Shown here in pieces: positions 47,102-62,888 of a stretch of DNA of 64,000 bases. Position 1 is the first letter of the stretch, and every line of letters starts with the position of its first letter. The notes below the pieces were generated by a model, which saw only the letters and a list, made by a program, of their open reading frames with translations, was not told the DNA's origin and searched no databases. Source of the DNA: Candidatus Woodwardiibium gallinarum (GTDB lineage: Bacteria; Bacillota; Clostridia; Oscillospirales; CAG-382); NCBI GenBank assembly GCA_904419545.1, contig CAJFRY010000002.1:1-64000 (forward strand), in the 5' to 3' direction. A program made the position numbers and the translations under genes.

Positions 47102-47130
47102 ATTATAACCGAAACGACCTTATTTGTCAA
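47102..47130 (-). promoter_or_regulatory. Promoter of the str operon
   Basis: Minus-strand TTGACA (47125-47130), 17-base spacer, TATAAT (47102-47107). The -35 hexamer lies inside the last codons of the upstream L7Ae-like gene. Confidence 0.9.
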
Positions 47131-47423
47131 TAGATTTTGCCGTTTTTTTACCTTTCGGCCCCGACGTATCGCCGTATGAGGCGTCAAACTCGGTGACAAC
47201 GGCAGTCGGAACCTCTACTCCGGCCATTTCGGCAAGCTCAGCAGCGGTATGCGTCATAACCAGCTCGCAGCCGGCGCTGTTCTTCAGCTCATCCAATATG
47301 CGCATAGCGAACGCACGGTCGGCGTCACCGGCGAGGTAGACCCGTTTGGCCCTCCCCTGGCGGATGAGCCGCAGGGACTGGTTCAGCCCTGCGACCCGGT
47401 CCGCACCGGTACTGTGACCGTCG

Positions 47424-47437
<14 letters not shown>
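47120..47437 (-). CDS. L7Ae/YbxF-like RNA-binding protein
   Basis: 105 residues from the ATG at 47437, inside the 3' end of rpoC (14-base overlap). The L7Ae/L30e core shows [25 protein letters not shown], and the rpoC-[L7Ae]-rpsL position is the classic place for this small protein in Firmicutes (YbxF in Bacillus), where it binds kink-turn RNA. It has an unusual Lys/Gly-rich tail of about 15 residues. Confidence 0.85.
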
Positions 47438-50993
<3,556 letters not shown>

Positions 50994-51009
50994 TCGTGCT
51001 CTGTCCTCC

Positions 51010-54744
<3,735 letters not shown>

Positions 54745-54852
54745 TCAGATCACTCCTATTTATATTTTTGCAAATCTTCCGTGAAATTGTACACAAACGC
54801 GCAATATACCGTCCATTTTCGGCTTTTTTAGGGCAACATTGTGCAGTTTATT

Positions 54853-54881
54853 ATTTTAGCATTTCCGCCCGCCACTGTCAA
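54853..54881 (-). promoter_or_regulatory. Promoter of rpoB-rpoC
   Basis: Minus-strand TTGACA (54876-54881), 17-base spacer, TAAAAT (54853-54858), giving a leader of about 100 bases before rpoB. Confidence 0.85.
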
Positions 54882-54944
54882 GAGGAACGCAGAAATATAT
54901 GTTAATATTTTGTAAATTCGCATTTGCGTGCACCACGGATTTAT

Positions 54945-55022
54945 CCCATCGCTTTGCGCCTGACGCCGCAGCGGCCCGCTTCGAAGCACGCGCAAGAGGC
55001 GATTCCGCCTGCGGCCCGCAAA
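54945..55022 (-). repeat. Degenerate dispersed intergenic repeat, copy C
   Basis: The plus-strand block CATCGCTTTGCGCCTGACGCC (split as CATCGCTTTGCG and CCTGACGCC, 54947-54967) nearly matches 42007-42029 of copy B, with two single-base deletions and two substitutions. A GCCGCAGGC block lies on the far side, as in copies A and B. Confidence 0.45.
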
Positions 55023-55026
55023 GGAT

Positions 55027-55512
55027 TTACGCCATTGTCAGTGCTGCAAATACACCGTCCACCGCACCGGCGAGGTCGGCAGGCGCAAGAAAAAGCTGCA
55101 CCCCGCGCGCACCCGCAGAGACGGCAATGCGCGGCAGGCGCTCGGCCGACGCGTCGATGTAGGTCGGGAAGCGCTTCTTCATTCCCACCGGACTGCACCC
55201 GCCGCGAACGTAGCCGGTGACGGGAAGCAGCTCTTTGAGCGGCAGCAGCTCGACGCTCTTGTTCCCGCTCACCCGTGCGAGCGCCTTCAGGTCCAGCTCG
55301 GCGGCGACGGGAATACACGCGACTACGACGCCGTTGCGATCGCCGCGCGCGACGAGAGTCTTAAACACACACGCCGGATCCAGTCCGAGCGCAGCGGCGG
55401 CATGGACGCCCGACAGGTCGCTCTCGTCCACTTCGTAAGTCAGCAGCGCATAATCGATCTTCCGCCCGTCGAGCAGCCGCGAAGCGTTCGTCTTGATTTT
55501 CTTTGTGCTCAA
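55027..55512 (-). CDS. ybaK: YbaK/EbsC-family Cys-tRNA(Pro) deacylase
   Basis: Trans-editing enzyme that removes cysteine from mischarged tRNA(Pro). 161 residues. The catalytic/binding lysine region reads CVFKTLVARGD near residue 48, followed by IPVAAELDLKALARVSGNKSV broken here as two family blocks, and GYVRGGCSPVGMKK near residue 105, the glycine loop of the family. It lies alone between rpoB and a long gene-free stretch. A 24-base perfect palindrome is found at 55541-55564 just upstream. Confidence 0.93.
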   Translation of the reverse strand: MSTKKIKTNASRLLDGRKIDYALLTYEVDESDLSGVHAAAALGLDPACVFKTLVARGDRNGVVVACIPVAAELDLKALARVSGNKSVELLPLKELLPVTGYVRGGCSPVGMKKRFPTYIDASAERLPRIAVSAGARGVQLFLAPADLAGAVDGVFAALTMA

Positions 55513-56455
55513 ATTTGAATGTACTCCCTTCGTCAGCGAAAGGGCCGCTTTGCAAAGCGGCCCTCGGCCTATCGGTCAAATCCTTGCCCCCAAACTTCCC
55601 GAAAACGGATTTTTATGGGGCATCACCTTTACAAGCGGGACACAGAGCCCCGTGCAAGTTCCTTTTTCGACGTGCAAAGCAATTAAGCCAAAATGAAGCA
55701 AGCAGCGATTGCAAACGATACGGCACCGAAAGGGCGCGAAGCTCGAAGCCTCCCTGCCCGTCCTCTGCGGAATCCCCTGCCGTCCCTGCAATGTCCGCCA
55801 TCCGTCCTTGCGGAGTCGATTGCTTCGCTCGCCCCGGCTTTTTCCAAACCGGCTGATGCAAGCCGTCTGCGGCAATTATCCCATCGGGCGAATCCCTCGC
55901 CGAAAGACCGCTCCGGCGCGCGCCCGACGCACCGACGCGTTCCCACGGAATCGGTGCAGAGAGGCGCTTTGTTGCCATCCCGGTTTCATCGGAAGCGCGC
56001 AGCGGTTTCGGGTGTCCCTGAGGACAAGGCGCTCTGCCTTGGTTTCGAGGAATGCTGCGCAGCCAAGAAAAATACGGAAGGACTGAAAAATCCCCGCCGG
56101 CTCCCACAAGACGCCTTTATGCCGACCGCCGGTTACAAGCACGAGAGCTTCTCCACAAACGGCCCACGGCCGTTTGAAACAGGCCCGGCGTCGTACCGTT
56201 TCTGTCCGGCAGAGCGAAAGGCAGGGGAGTCCGCCCGAAGTGCAAACTCCCCTGCTCGGTCTTCGGAACGTATATCGGCGTGCTTGGTCTTCCGGATACT
56301 TTTTCACCCCGTGGGGCGCCCGCCCGACTCCCGAACCGGGCATCCGCTTAACGCCCCATACGAACATCTGCCGGACGGAACTCGTTATCTAAAGCCCCAA
56401 AAGCTCGCCGGCGCCGAAGCTCGCCAAACGATTTCAGCCGCTTCTAACGGCAGGA
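55513..56455. other. Gene-free stretch of about 940 bases
   Basis: No frame here looks coding: open frames on both strands are Arg/Pro/Ser-rich shadows without domain features or ribosome sites. It holds hairpins at 55541-55564 (11-bp arms, GC loop), 56157-56175 (8-bp arms, CAC loop) and around 56221-56255 (10-bp arms GCAGGGGAGT/ACTCCCCTGC), plus an AATTGCCGCAG block near 55870 on the minus strand shared with repeat copy A. It may be decayed sequence or a reservoir of short repeats. Confidence 0.6.
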
Positions 56456-57442
56456 TTACAGCAGCTCTCTGCGGAGCTCCTCGCCGCTCTTCGGCGAAAG
56501 CAGCGCGGGTGCGACATCCAGCACCGTATGCGCGCCGAAGGAGCCGGCTTTCGCCAGCCGGTACGCCGCGCGGGCGTAAGCGACGAGCACGCTGCCGGTA
56601 AACTCGGGATTGCTGCCGAGGTTGAGCGAATGTTCAATCACATGACTGGTCTCGCGCTGCACGCCGGTCCGGCCGCTGCGGATGACGAACCCGCCGTGGG
56701 GCAGTCCCGAATGGTCGCGCGCCATCTCTTCCGCCGTGATAAAGACGACGGTCGTGTCGTAATCGGCATAGTAGTTGGGCATCTCCTTGATCTCACGCTC
56801 GATGCGCGCCTTGTCTGCGCCCGGCTCGGCGACGACATAGCAAAGCCGCGTGTGCTTCTGCCGTGTGGTCAGCTTAGGCATCTCGCCGCGCCGCACCGCC
56901 TCCACGGCGGACTCAACGGGAACGGTGTACTGCCGCGCGTCCAGCACGCCGGACACGCGCCGCGCCGCGTCGGAATGCCCCTGGCTGACGCCGCGGCCCC
57001 AGAAGGTGTAGTCGGCGCCGTCGGGCAGGACGCTCTGCGCGTACACGCGGTTGAGCGAGAACAGACCCGGATCCCAGCCGACCGAGATCAGGCTGGCGTT
57101 GCCGCCGGATTTGGCAGCCTTGTCCACGGCCGCGAAGTAATCGGGGATCGCCGCGTGCGTATCAAAGCTGTCGACGGTGTTGAACAGCTGCGCGAAGCGC
57201 GGCCCCTGCGAAGGCAGGTCGGTCGCGCTGCCGCCGCAGAGCAGGAGCACGTCGATCTCGCCGCGCAGCCGCTCGGCTTCGCTCTCGGCATACACTGGCG
57301 CGGGCAGCACAGGCGCAACCGACGACGGGTCGCGGCGGGTAAAGATGCCCGCCACCTTCATATCCGGATTCTGCGCAGCGGCCAGATGGGCGCCCTTGCC
57401 CAGATTGCCGTAACCCAGAATGCCGATACGGATCTTTTCCAT
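56456..57442 (-). CDS. ddh: meso-Diaminopimelate D-dehydrogenase
   Basis: Converts tetrahydrodipicolinate, ammonia and NADPH directly to meso-diaminopimelate, skipping the acylated intermediates and DapF. 328 residues, close to the Corynebacterium enzyme. The Rossmann motif GILGYGNLGKG is at the N-terminus, and SVGWDPGLFSLNR, WGRGVSQGHSDA and HGGFVIRSG are the family blocks for substrate binding. GGAGGG precedes the ATG. It follows leuS after 33 bases. Its presence bears on the altered DapF domain fused to CarB. Confidence 0.95.
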   Translation of the reverse strand: MEKIRIGILGYGNLGKGAHLAAAQNPDMKVAGIFTRRDPSSVAPVLPAPVYAESEAERLRGEIDVLLLCGGSATDLPSQGPRFAQLFNTVDSFDTHAAIPDYFAAVDKAAKSGGNASLISVGWDPGLFSLNRVYAQSVLPDGADYTFWGRGVSQGHSDAARRVSGVLDARQYTVPVESAVEAVRRGEMPKLTTRQKHTRLCYVVAEPGADKARIEREIKEMPNYYADYDTTVVFITAEEMARDHSGLPHGGFVIRSGRTGVQRETSHVIEHSLNLGSNPEFTGSVLVAYARAAYRLAKAGSFGAHTVLDVAPALLSPKSGEELRRELL

Positions 57443-57475
57443 ATGTAAATCCCTCCAAACGATATAGGCGCGGCG

Positions 57476-59881
57476 CTATTTCGCCACGACATTGAAGATA
57501 CGGCCGGGGACATAGATGCGCTTAACGATCGTCTTGCCCTCGAGCGGACCGGCCAGCAGCCCGGCCGCCGTGACCGCATCCCAGACCTCGTCCTCGGACG
57601 CGGAAACCGGGACGGTCACCGTACCCTTGAACTTCCCGCAGAGCTGCACGGCGACCTCGGCCGTGTCGGAAACAAGCATCGACGCGTCGTAGGTCGGATA
57701 GGGCTGCAGCGACGCGAAGCCGTCACCGCCGAGCCTTTCCCACAGCTCCTCAGCCAGATGCGGCGCGAACGGGCAGAGCAGCAGCACAAAGGTCTTCAGT
57801 TCTTCCTTCGGAATGCCGCCGTTGTCGTACACGTCGTTGACAAACGACATCATCGCCGCAATGGCGGTGTTGAATTTCATATTCTCAATGTCGTCGGACA
57901 CCTTTTTGATGGTTTTATGCAGCGAGCGGGTGAGCGCGTCGCTCTGCTTTTCGGGCAGCTCCGACATCGCGTACACGCGCTCGAGGAAGCGGCGGCAACC
58001 GCGCACCGACGCGGTCGACCATGGCGCGCTCTTTTCAAAGTCGCCGATGAACATTTCATACAGACGCATCGTGTCGGCGCCGTAATCGCGGATGACGTCG
58101 TCGGGGTTGATGACGTTGCCGCGCGATTTGGACATCTTCTCGCCGTCCTCACCCAGAATCATCCCGTGCGAGGTGCGCTTGAGATAAGGCTCGGGGCAGG
58201 AGATCAGTCCCTCGTCATACAGGAACTTCGCCCAGAAGCGCGAATAGAGCAGATGCAGCGTCGCGTGCTCCATCCCGCCGTTGTACCAGTCGACAGGCAT
58301 CCAGTAATCCAGCTTCTCCCGCGCGGCGAAGGCCTTGTCGTTTTTCGGGTCACAGTAGCGCAGGAAATACCACGACGACCCCGCCCACTGCGGCATCGTA
58401 TCGGTCTCACGCTTAGCCGGACCGCCGCAGTGCGGGCAGGTGGTGTTGACCCAGTCGGTCATCGCGGCCAGCGGGCTTTCGCCGGTGTCAGTCGGCTCGT
58501 AGCTTTCAACCTCAGGCAGCGTCAGCGGCAGCTCGGACTCATCCAGCGGAACCCAGCCGCATTTGTCGCACCAGACCAGCGGGATCGGCTCGCCCCAGTA
58601 GCGCTGGCGCGAAAACACCCAGTCGCGCAGCTTATAGTTGACCTTCTTCCGGCCGATGCCGCGCTCCTCGAGATAAGCGATCATTTTCTCCTTCGCCTCG
58701 GCAACCGACAGGCCGTTCAGGAAGCCGCTGTTGACGAGCGTCCCCGTCGCGGTGTCGGTGAACGCGGCCTGCGTAACGTCCCCGCCGGCAATGACCTCGA
58801 CGATAGGCAGGCCGAACATCTTCGCGAAATCGTAGTCGCGCTCGTCGTGCGCGGGGACGGCCATAATCGCGCCGGTGCCGTAGGTGATCAGCACGTAATC
58901 GGAGACGAAGATCGGAATCTCCTTTCCCGTCACGGGATTGACCGCCGCCACGCCCGCAAGGCGGACGCCGGTTTTGTCCTTGACCAGCTCGGTGCGCTCA
59001 AAATCGCTTTTGCGCGCGGCCTGCTCACGGTAGGCGGCAACTTCATCGTAGTTGGTCAGCCTCTCGCGCCATTTTTCGACCAGCGGATGCTCGGGCGCGA
59101 TGACCATGTAGGTCGCGCCGAAAATCGTATCCGCGCGTGTGGTGAAAACGCGCAGCGCGTCGCCCGCCGTGGTCGCGAAATCGATCTCCGCGCCGTAGGA
59201 GCGGCCGATCCAGTTGCGCTCGGCCGTCTTGACGCGCTCGATGTAATCGACCGTATCCAGATCGTCGACGAGGCGGTCGGCGTATTCGGTGATCCTGAGC
59301 ATCCACTGGCTCTTGGCGCGGTGCACAACCTCGCCGCCGCAGCGTTCACAGACGCCGTTGACGACCTCCTCGTTGGCCAGCACCACCTTGCAGGAGGTGC
59401 ACCAGTTGACGTTCATTTCCTTCTTATAGGCCAGCCCCGCCTTGAACAGCCGCAGGAAGATCCACTGCGTCCAGCGGTAGTAAGCCGGGTCGGTGGTGTT
59501 GATCTCACGGTCCCAGTCGAAGGACAGCCCGAGCGCCTTGAGCTGCTCGCGGAAGCGTCGCACATTGTTCTCCGTCACCACCGCCGGATGGATCTTATTG
59601 GCGATGGCGTAATTTTCGGTCGGCAGACCAAACGCGTCCCACCCCATCGGGAAGAGCACATTGTAGCCCTGCATCCGCCGCTTGCGGGCAACGATATCCA
59701 GCGCCGTGTAGGGACGCGGATGCCCGCAGTGCAGCCCTGCGCCCGAAGGGTACGGGAACTCGACGAGCGCGTAATATTTTTTCTTCGTCAGATCGTCCGA
59801 TGCGTGGAAGATGTCCGAAGCCTCCCAGCGCTTCTGCCACTTTTTCTCGGTGGCCGTAAAATCGTACTTCATCCTAAACAT
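57476..59881 (-). CDS. leuS: Leucyl-tRNA synthetase
   Basis: Class I synthetase of 801 residues. The HIGH motif appears as HCGHPRPYT near residue 56, KMSKS as [10 protein letters not shown] near residue 580, and the CP1 editing domain (about 225-420) with its threonine-rich region is intact; paired cysteines (CTSCK...CERCG; CDKCG; CPHCG) suggest zinc sites. The start may be 59881 or the ATG three codons later. No T-box is visible in the 86-base spacer before it. Confidence 0.96.
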   Translation of the reverse strand: MFRMKYDFTATEKKWQKRWEASDIFHASDDLTKKKYYALVEFPYPSGAGLHCGHPRPYTALDIVARKRRMQGYNVLFPMGWDAFGLPTENYAIANKIHPAVVTENNVRRFREQLKALGLSFDWDREINTTDPAYYRWTQWIFLRLFKAGLAYKKEMNVNWCTSCKVVLANEEVVNGVCERCGGEVVHRAKSQWMLRITEYADRLVDDLDTVDYIERVKTAERNWIGRSYGAEIDFATTAGDALRVFTTRADTIFGATYMVIAPEHPLVEKWRERLTNYDEVAAYREQAARKSDFERTELVKDKTGVRLAGVAAVNPVTGKEIPIFVSDYVLITYGTGAIMAVPAHDERDYDFAKMFGLPIVEVIAGGDVTQAAFTDTATGTLVNSGFLNGLSVAEAKEKMIAYLEERGIGRKKVNYKLRDWVFSRQRYWGEPIPLVWCDKCGWVPLDESELPLTLPEVESYEPTDTGESPLAAMTDWVNTTCPHCGGPAKRETDTMPQWAGSSWYFLRYCDPKNDKAFAAREKLDYWMPVDWYNGGMEHATLHLLYSRFWAKFLYDEGLISCPEPYLKRTSHGMILGEDGEKMSKSRGNVINPDDVIRDYGADTMRLYEMFIGDFEKSAPWSTASVRGCRRFLERVYAMSELPEKQSDALTRSLHKTIKKVSDDIENMKFNTAIAAMMSFVNDVYDNGGIPKEELKTFVLLLCPFAPHLAEELWERLGGDGFASLQPYPTYDASMLVSDTAEVAVQLCGKFKGTVTVPVSASEDEVWDAVTAAGLLAGPLEGKTIVKRIYVPGRIFNVVAK

Positions 59882-59967
59882 CCTATCCTTCCCGGCGCCC
59901 GACTGTCGCGCCGCAGTAGTTTTCTATCCCAGCGAAAGCGGGTTCCCCCGCCTGCGTTTTTACCTGC

Positions 59968-60345
59968 TCACACGTCCGCAGAAGGGGCCGCCTGCGCGTC
60001 CTCCCAAAGCTTTTCAAGCTTGTAGAATTCTCTCGCGCTCTGCGTAAACACGTGCACGACCACGCTGCCGTAATCAATGAGCGTCCAGGCGTTGTCCGAG
60101 AAGCCCTCGACCCGCAGCGGCTTGAGCCCGAGCGTTTCCTGCACGTGAAATTCGGTCTCGTCGGCCAGCGTGCGGATATGCGTGGACGACGTGCCCGTCG
60201 CGACGACGAAGTAATCGGCCAGCACCGTTTTGCTCGCGACGGCGAGCGTTTTGACCTCTACGGCCTTTTTCGCATTCAGCGCCTCGACGACGGCTTTTGC
60301 CAGCGTCAGCGCGCTTTCCTGCTGTTTCTTTTCGTTTTCGTTCAT
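59968..60345 (-). CDS. rsfS: Ribosomal silencing factor RsfS
   Basis: 125 residues. Binds L14 of the large subunit and blocks subunit joining under starvation. LADYFVVATG near residue 43 and TLIDYGSVVVHVF near residue 87 are the family blocks. It lies between yqeK and leuS, the usual neighbourhood (nadD-yqeK-rsfS). Confidence 0.95.
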   Translation of the reverse strand: MNENEKKQQESALTLAKAVVEALNAKKAVEVKTLAVASKTVLADYFVVATGTSSTHIRTLADETEFHVQETLGLKPLRVEGFSDNAWTLIDYGSVVVHVFTQSAREFYKLEKLWEDAQAAPSADV

Positions 60346-60378
60346 ATCGGTATTCCTCCTTTCCGGACAGCGGCCGCT

Positions 60379-60990
60379 TCAGGCCTGTCCGTCCGCTTTC
60401 TGCAGCAATGTATATAAGATCGCATTCCGCGATTCAAGCGTATCCTTCAAAATCAGGTTTCCTTCTTCAAGATTTTCCCGAATGACCGCGTCCAGTCCGA
60501 ACACGAGCGCCTTTTCCAGCGCATCCGTATCGCCGCAGCGCCAAAGTCCCTCGTAATACTCGCGGCAGCGCACACAGGCCAGCGAGCGGCGGTTTTCTTC
60601 GATGAAATCGGCCAGAAAGAGCACCGCGTCCAGCGGCGCGCAGCCCGCGCGCAGCGTGGAATGCCATCGGATCGCGTCACAGACCGCCGGCGGCAGTCCG
60701 TACTCCCGCTTTGCCAGCGCAGCCGCCGTCCAGCCATGAAGGACCTTGATGCAGCGTCTCTCCTGTGGACCGAGTTCGATCCCCAAATCCGCGCAGAGAT
60801 CAAGCTGCTCCCGTTCCGTCAGCTCCTTCGTCCAGTCGTGCAGCAGCGCGGCGGCCGACACCTCGGCTTCAGACAGTGCCGGAAAGTGCCGCGCGGCGAT
60901 AGCCAGCGCCGCCTTCTCTACGCCAAACGTATGCGTCAATCGTCTGTCCGACAAATGCAGGCCGGCGATCCATATTTCCCTCTCGTTCAT
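60379..60990 (-). CDS. yqeK: YqeK-type HD-domain hydrolase
   Basis: 203 residues with an HD phosphohydrolase core: the metal pair in ALLHDWTKE and histidines in RHFP and IRWHST. YqeK proteins hydrolyse diadenosine tetraphosphate symmetrically. It overlaps nadD by four bases (ATGA) and precedes rsfS, as in Bacillus and clostridia. Confidence 0.92.
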   Translation of the reverse strand: MNEREIWIAGLHLSDRRLTHTFGVEKAALAIAARHFPALSEAEVSAAALLHDWTKELTEREQLDLCADLGIELGPQERRCIKVLHGWTAAALAKREYGLPPAVCDAIRWHSTLRAGCAPLDAVLFLADFIEENRRSLACVRCREYYEGLWRCGDTDALEKALVFGLDAVIRENLEEGNLILKDTLESRNAILYTLLQKADGQA

Positions 60991-61580
60991 CGGTAAAGCC
61001 CCTTTTCGCGTATATAATCCGCCACGGCGCCGTCCAGCAGCGGATGCGTCCGCCCCGCACGCAGCGCCTCCCGCACCTCGGTGGAACTGACCTCCACCGG
61101 CTCGTAGGGGATGAAGCGCACGACTGCGCCGAAATCCCGACGCAGCGCCTCGGCCTTCGCTGCCGCGCGCCCGTCCTCCCCGCTGCGCCGCAGCGCCACG
61201 CAGACATTGACCGCCCGCAGCAGCCCGGCAGGGTTCCGCCAGCGGTCCAGCTGTAAAAGCTGGTCGGTGCCGATGAGCATGAACAGCGCGCCGTCCGGGT
61301 GCAGGCGATGCAGATATTCCGCCGTTTTATACGTATAGCTCACGCCGCCGGATTTCAATTCAAAATCGCAGACCGTACAGCCCGGGAAAGCAAGAGCCGC
61401 CATCGCCAGCCTGTCCGCAGCCGGTGCGGGAACCCGTCCGTCCTTGAGCGGCGGCAGATAATTGGGGATGATATACAGCCTGTCCGGCCTGACCGCAGCG
61501 GCAAACGCGGCTGCGGCGGCCGTATGTCCCATATGCGGCGGGTCAAACGTGCCGCCGTAGAAGCCGATGCGCGTGCCCAT
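60987..61580 (-). CDS. nadD: Nicotinate-nucleotide adenylyltransferase
   Basis: Adenylates nicotinate mononucleotide in NAD synthesis. 197 residues. The nucleotidyltransferase motif GFYGGTFDPPHMGH is near residue 6 and the C-terminal ATP motif SSTEVREALR near residue 164. It overlaps yhbY by one base (TAATG) and yqeK by four. Confidence 0.95.
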   Translation of the reverse strand: MGTRIGFYGGTFDPPHMGHTAAAAAFAAAVRPDRLYIIPNYLPPLKDGRVPAPAADRLAMAALAFPGCTVCDFELKSGGVSYTYKTAEYLHRLHPDGALFMLIGTDQLLQLDRWRNPAGLLRAVNVCVALRRSGEDGRAAAKAEALRRDFGAVVRFIPYEPVEVSSTEVREALRAGRTHPLLDGAVADYIREKGLYR

Positions 61581-61867
61581 TACAGCTCGATACGCTTATT
61601 CGTTCTGCTCTCGCGGTAGACGACCAACCGGCGGCCGATGACCTGCACCGGCTCGCAGCCGAGCCGGTCCGTCAGCTCGCCCATCGCCTCCTTCGGCGTA
61701 AGCGGCGCGTATTCCTGCACCGTGATTTTGATCAGCTCGCGCGCTTCAAGCGCGTCGGACAGTGTTTGGAGCAGGTTTTCGGTGATGCCGTTCTTCCCGA
61801 TCTGGTACAGCGCCTCCTCCCGGTTCGCCAGCGAACGGAGGGCGGCGCGCTGCTTTGTCGTAATCAT
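61580..61867 (-). CDS. yhbY: YhbY-type CRM-domain RNA-binding protein
   Basis: 95 residues, a single CRS1-YhbY domain linked to large-subunit assembly. TKQRAALRSLA at the N-terminus and a QIGKNGITENLL loop (the GxxG-like RNA loop) are diagnostic. First gene of yhbY-nadD-yqeK-rsfS-leuS-ddh on the minus strand. The 250-base spacer before it holds no gene that I can see. Confidence 0.92.
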   Translation of the reverse strand: MITTKQRAALRSLANREEALYQIGKNGITENLLQTLSDALEARELIKITVQEYAPLTPKEAMGELTDRLGCEPVQVIGRRLVVYRESRTNKRIEL

Positions 61868-62117
61868 CCCTTTGGTCTCTCCTTTTTATATGAACTCCAC
61901 ATCGGACCGGCGTTCGGCCCAAAGCCGCCTGCCGATCCACCCGATATGCCTTCCCCGCACAAATCTGAAAAAGCGGTTGCACCGTCGGATTTTTCGTCAA
62001 TAAATACGCGCGGACAGCAGGAAATTCTATACAAAGTATTTTTTGGTGCTGGGTGAACGGAAATGCCGCAAGCCGCCGTGCCGTCATAGCTTCAGCCGTG
62101 CATTGTGCGGGAAAGCC

Positions 62118-62888
62118 TCAACGTTCCGTATTTTTTCGCCGGCGCGGCGCGGGCCTGTCCCCGCCGCGCAGCGCGCGCACCTGCTGCGGCGACAGCTCCT
62201 TCCAGCGGCCGGCCTCCAGCTCACCGAGCGTCACGCAGCCGACGGCGACACGGCGCAGCACCGTCACCTTCAGGCCGACCCGCTCGGCCATCCGGCGGAT
62301 CTGGCGGTTCTTTCCCTGCGTAAGCACGATGCGCAGCCGGCTGCTGTTCACGTTCCGCTCGAGGATGCGCACCTCGCAGGGCGCGATCGGCTCGCCGTCC
62401 AGCTCGCGCATTGCACGCAGCCGGTCGGCCTCCCCGTTCCCGACGCAGCCGGCAACGGTAACGACATACACCTTCCGATGGCCGAAGGACGGGTGCGCGA
62501 GCCGGTTGGCGAATTCGCCGTCGTTGGTCATCAGCAGCAGCCCCTCGCTGTCCATATCCAGCCGGCCGACCGGATAGACCCGCGCCGGGAGGTCGGACAC
62601 AAGCTCGGCCACGCTTTTCCGGCCGCGCTCGTCGGCCATCGTGGTGACGTAGCCGCGCGGCTTATTGAGCATAATGTACCATTTCCGGCCCGGATCGTGC
62701 AGTTTCCTACCCCGGTAGCGCACGACGTCCCGCGAAGGCAGCACGCGGTCGCCGAGGGACGCGGGCAGGCCGTTGACCGTGAATTCCCCGCGCACGATGG
62801 CCGCCTCGGCGGCGCGACGCGACATCAGCCCGCAGTCGGAAACATATTTTTGCAGTTTTACGGTCTGTTCCGTCATCTTTTTATCCAA
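62118..62888 (-). CDS. Pseudouridine synthase, RsuA/RluB family
   Basis: 256 residues. An N-terminal S4 RNA-binding domain (VKLQKYVSDCGLMSRR) precedes the synthase core with the catalytic aspartate in GRLDMDSEGLLLMTNDG near residue 108. RluB (23S) is the more likely assignment in Firmicutes, but RsuA or RluE cannot be excluded. It overlaps the carboxypeptidase gene; the start may be 62888 or the ATG at 62876. Confidence 0.9.
   Translation of the reverse strand: MDKKMTEQTVKLQKYVSDCGLMSRRAAEAAIVRGEFTVNGLPASLGDRVLPSRDVVRYRGRKLHDPGRKWYIMLNKPRGYVTTMADERGRKSVAELVSDLPARVYPVGRLDMDSEGLLLMTNDGEFANRLAHPSFGHRKVYVVTVAGCVGNGEADRLRAMRELDGEPIAPCEVRILERNVNSSRLRIVLTQGKNRQIRRMAERVGLKVTVLRRVAVGCVTLGELEAGRWKELSPQQVRALRGGDRPAPRRRKNTER

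Noticed and set aside
55693-56601. 302-codon plus-strand frame in the ybaK-ddh gap
   Set aside because: No ribosome site, Arg/Pro/Ser-rich composition and overlap with the 3' end of ddh; two other frames of the same stretch look alike.
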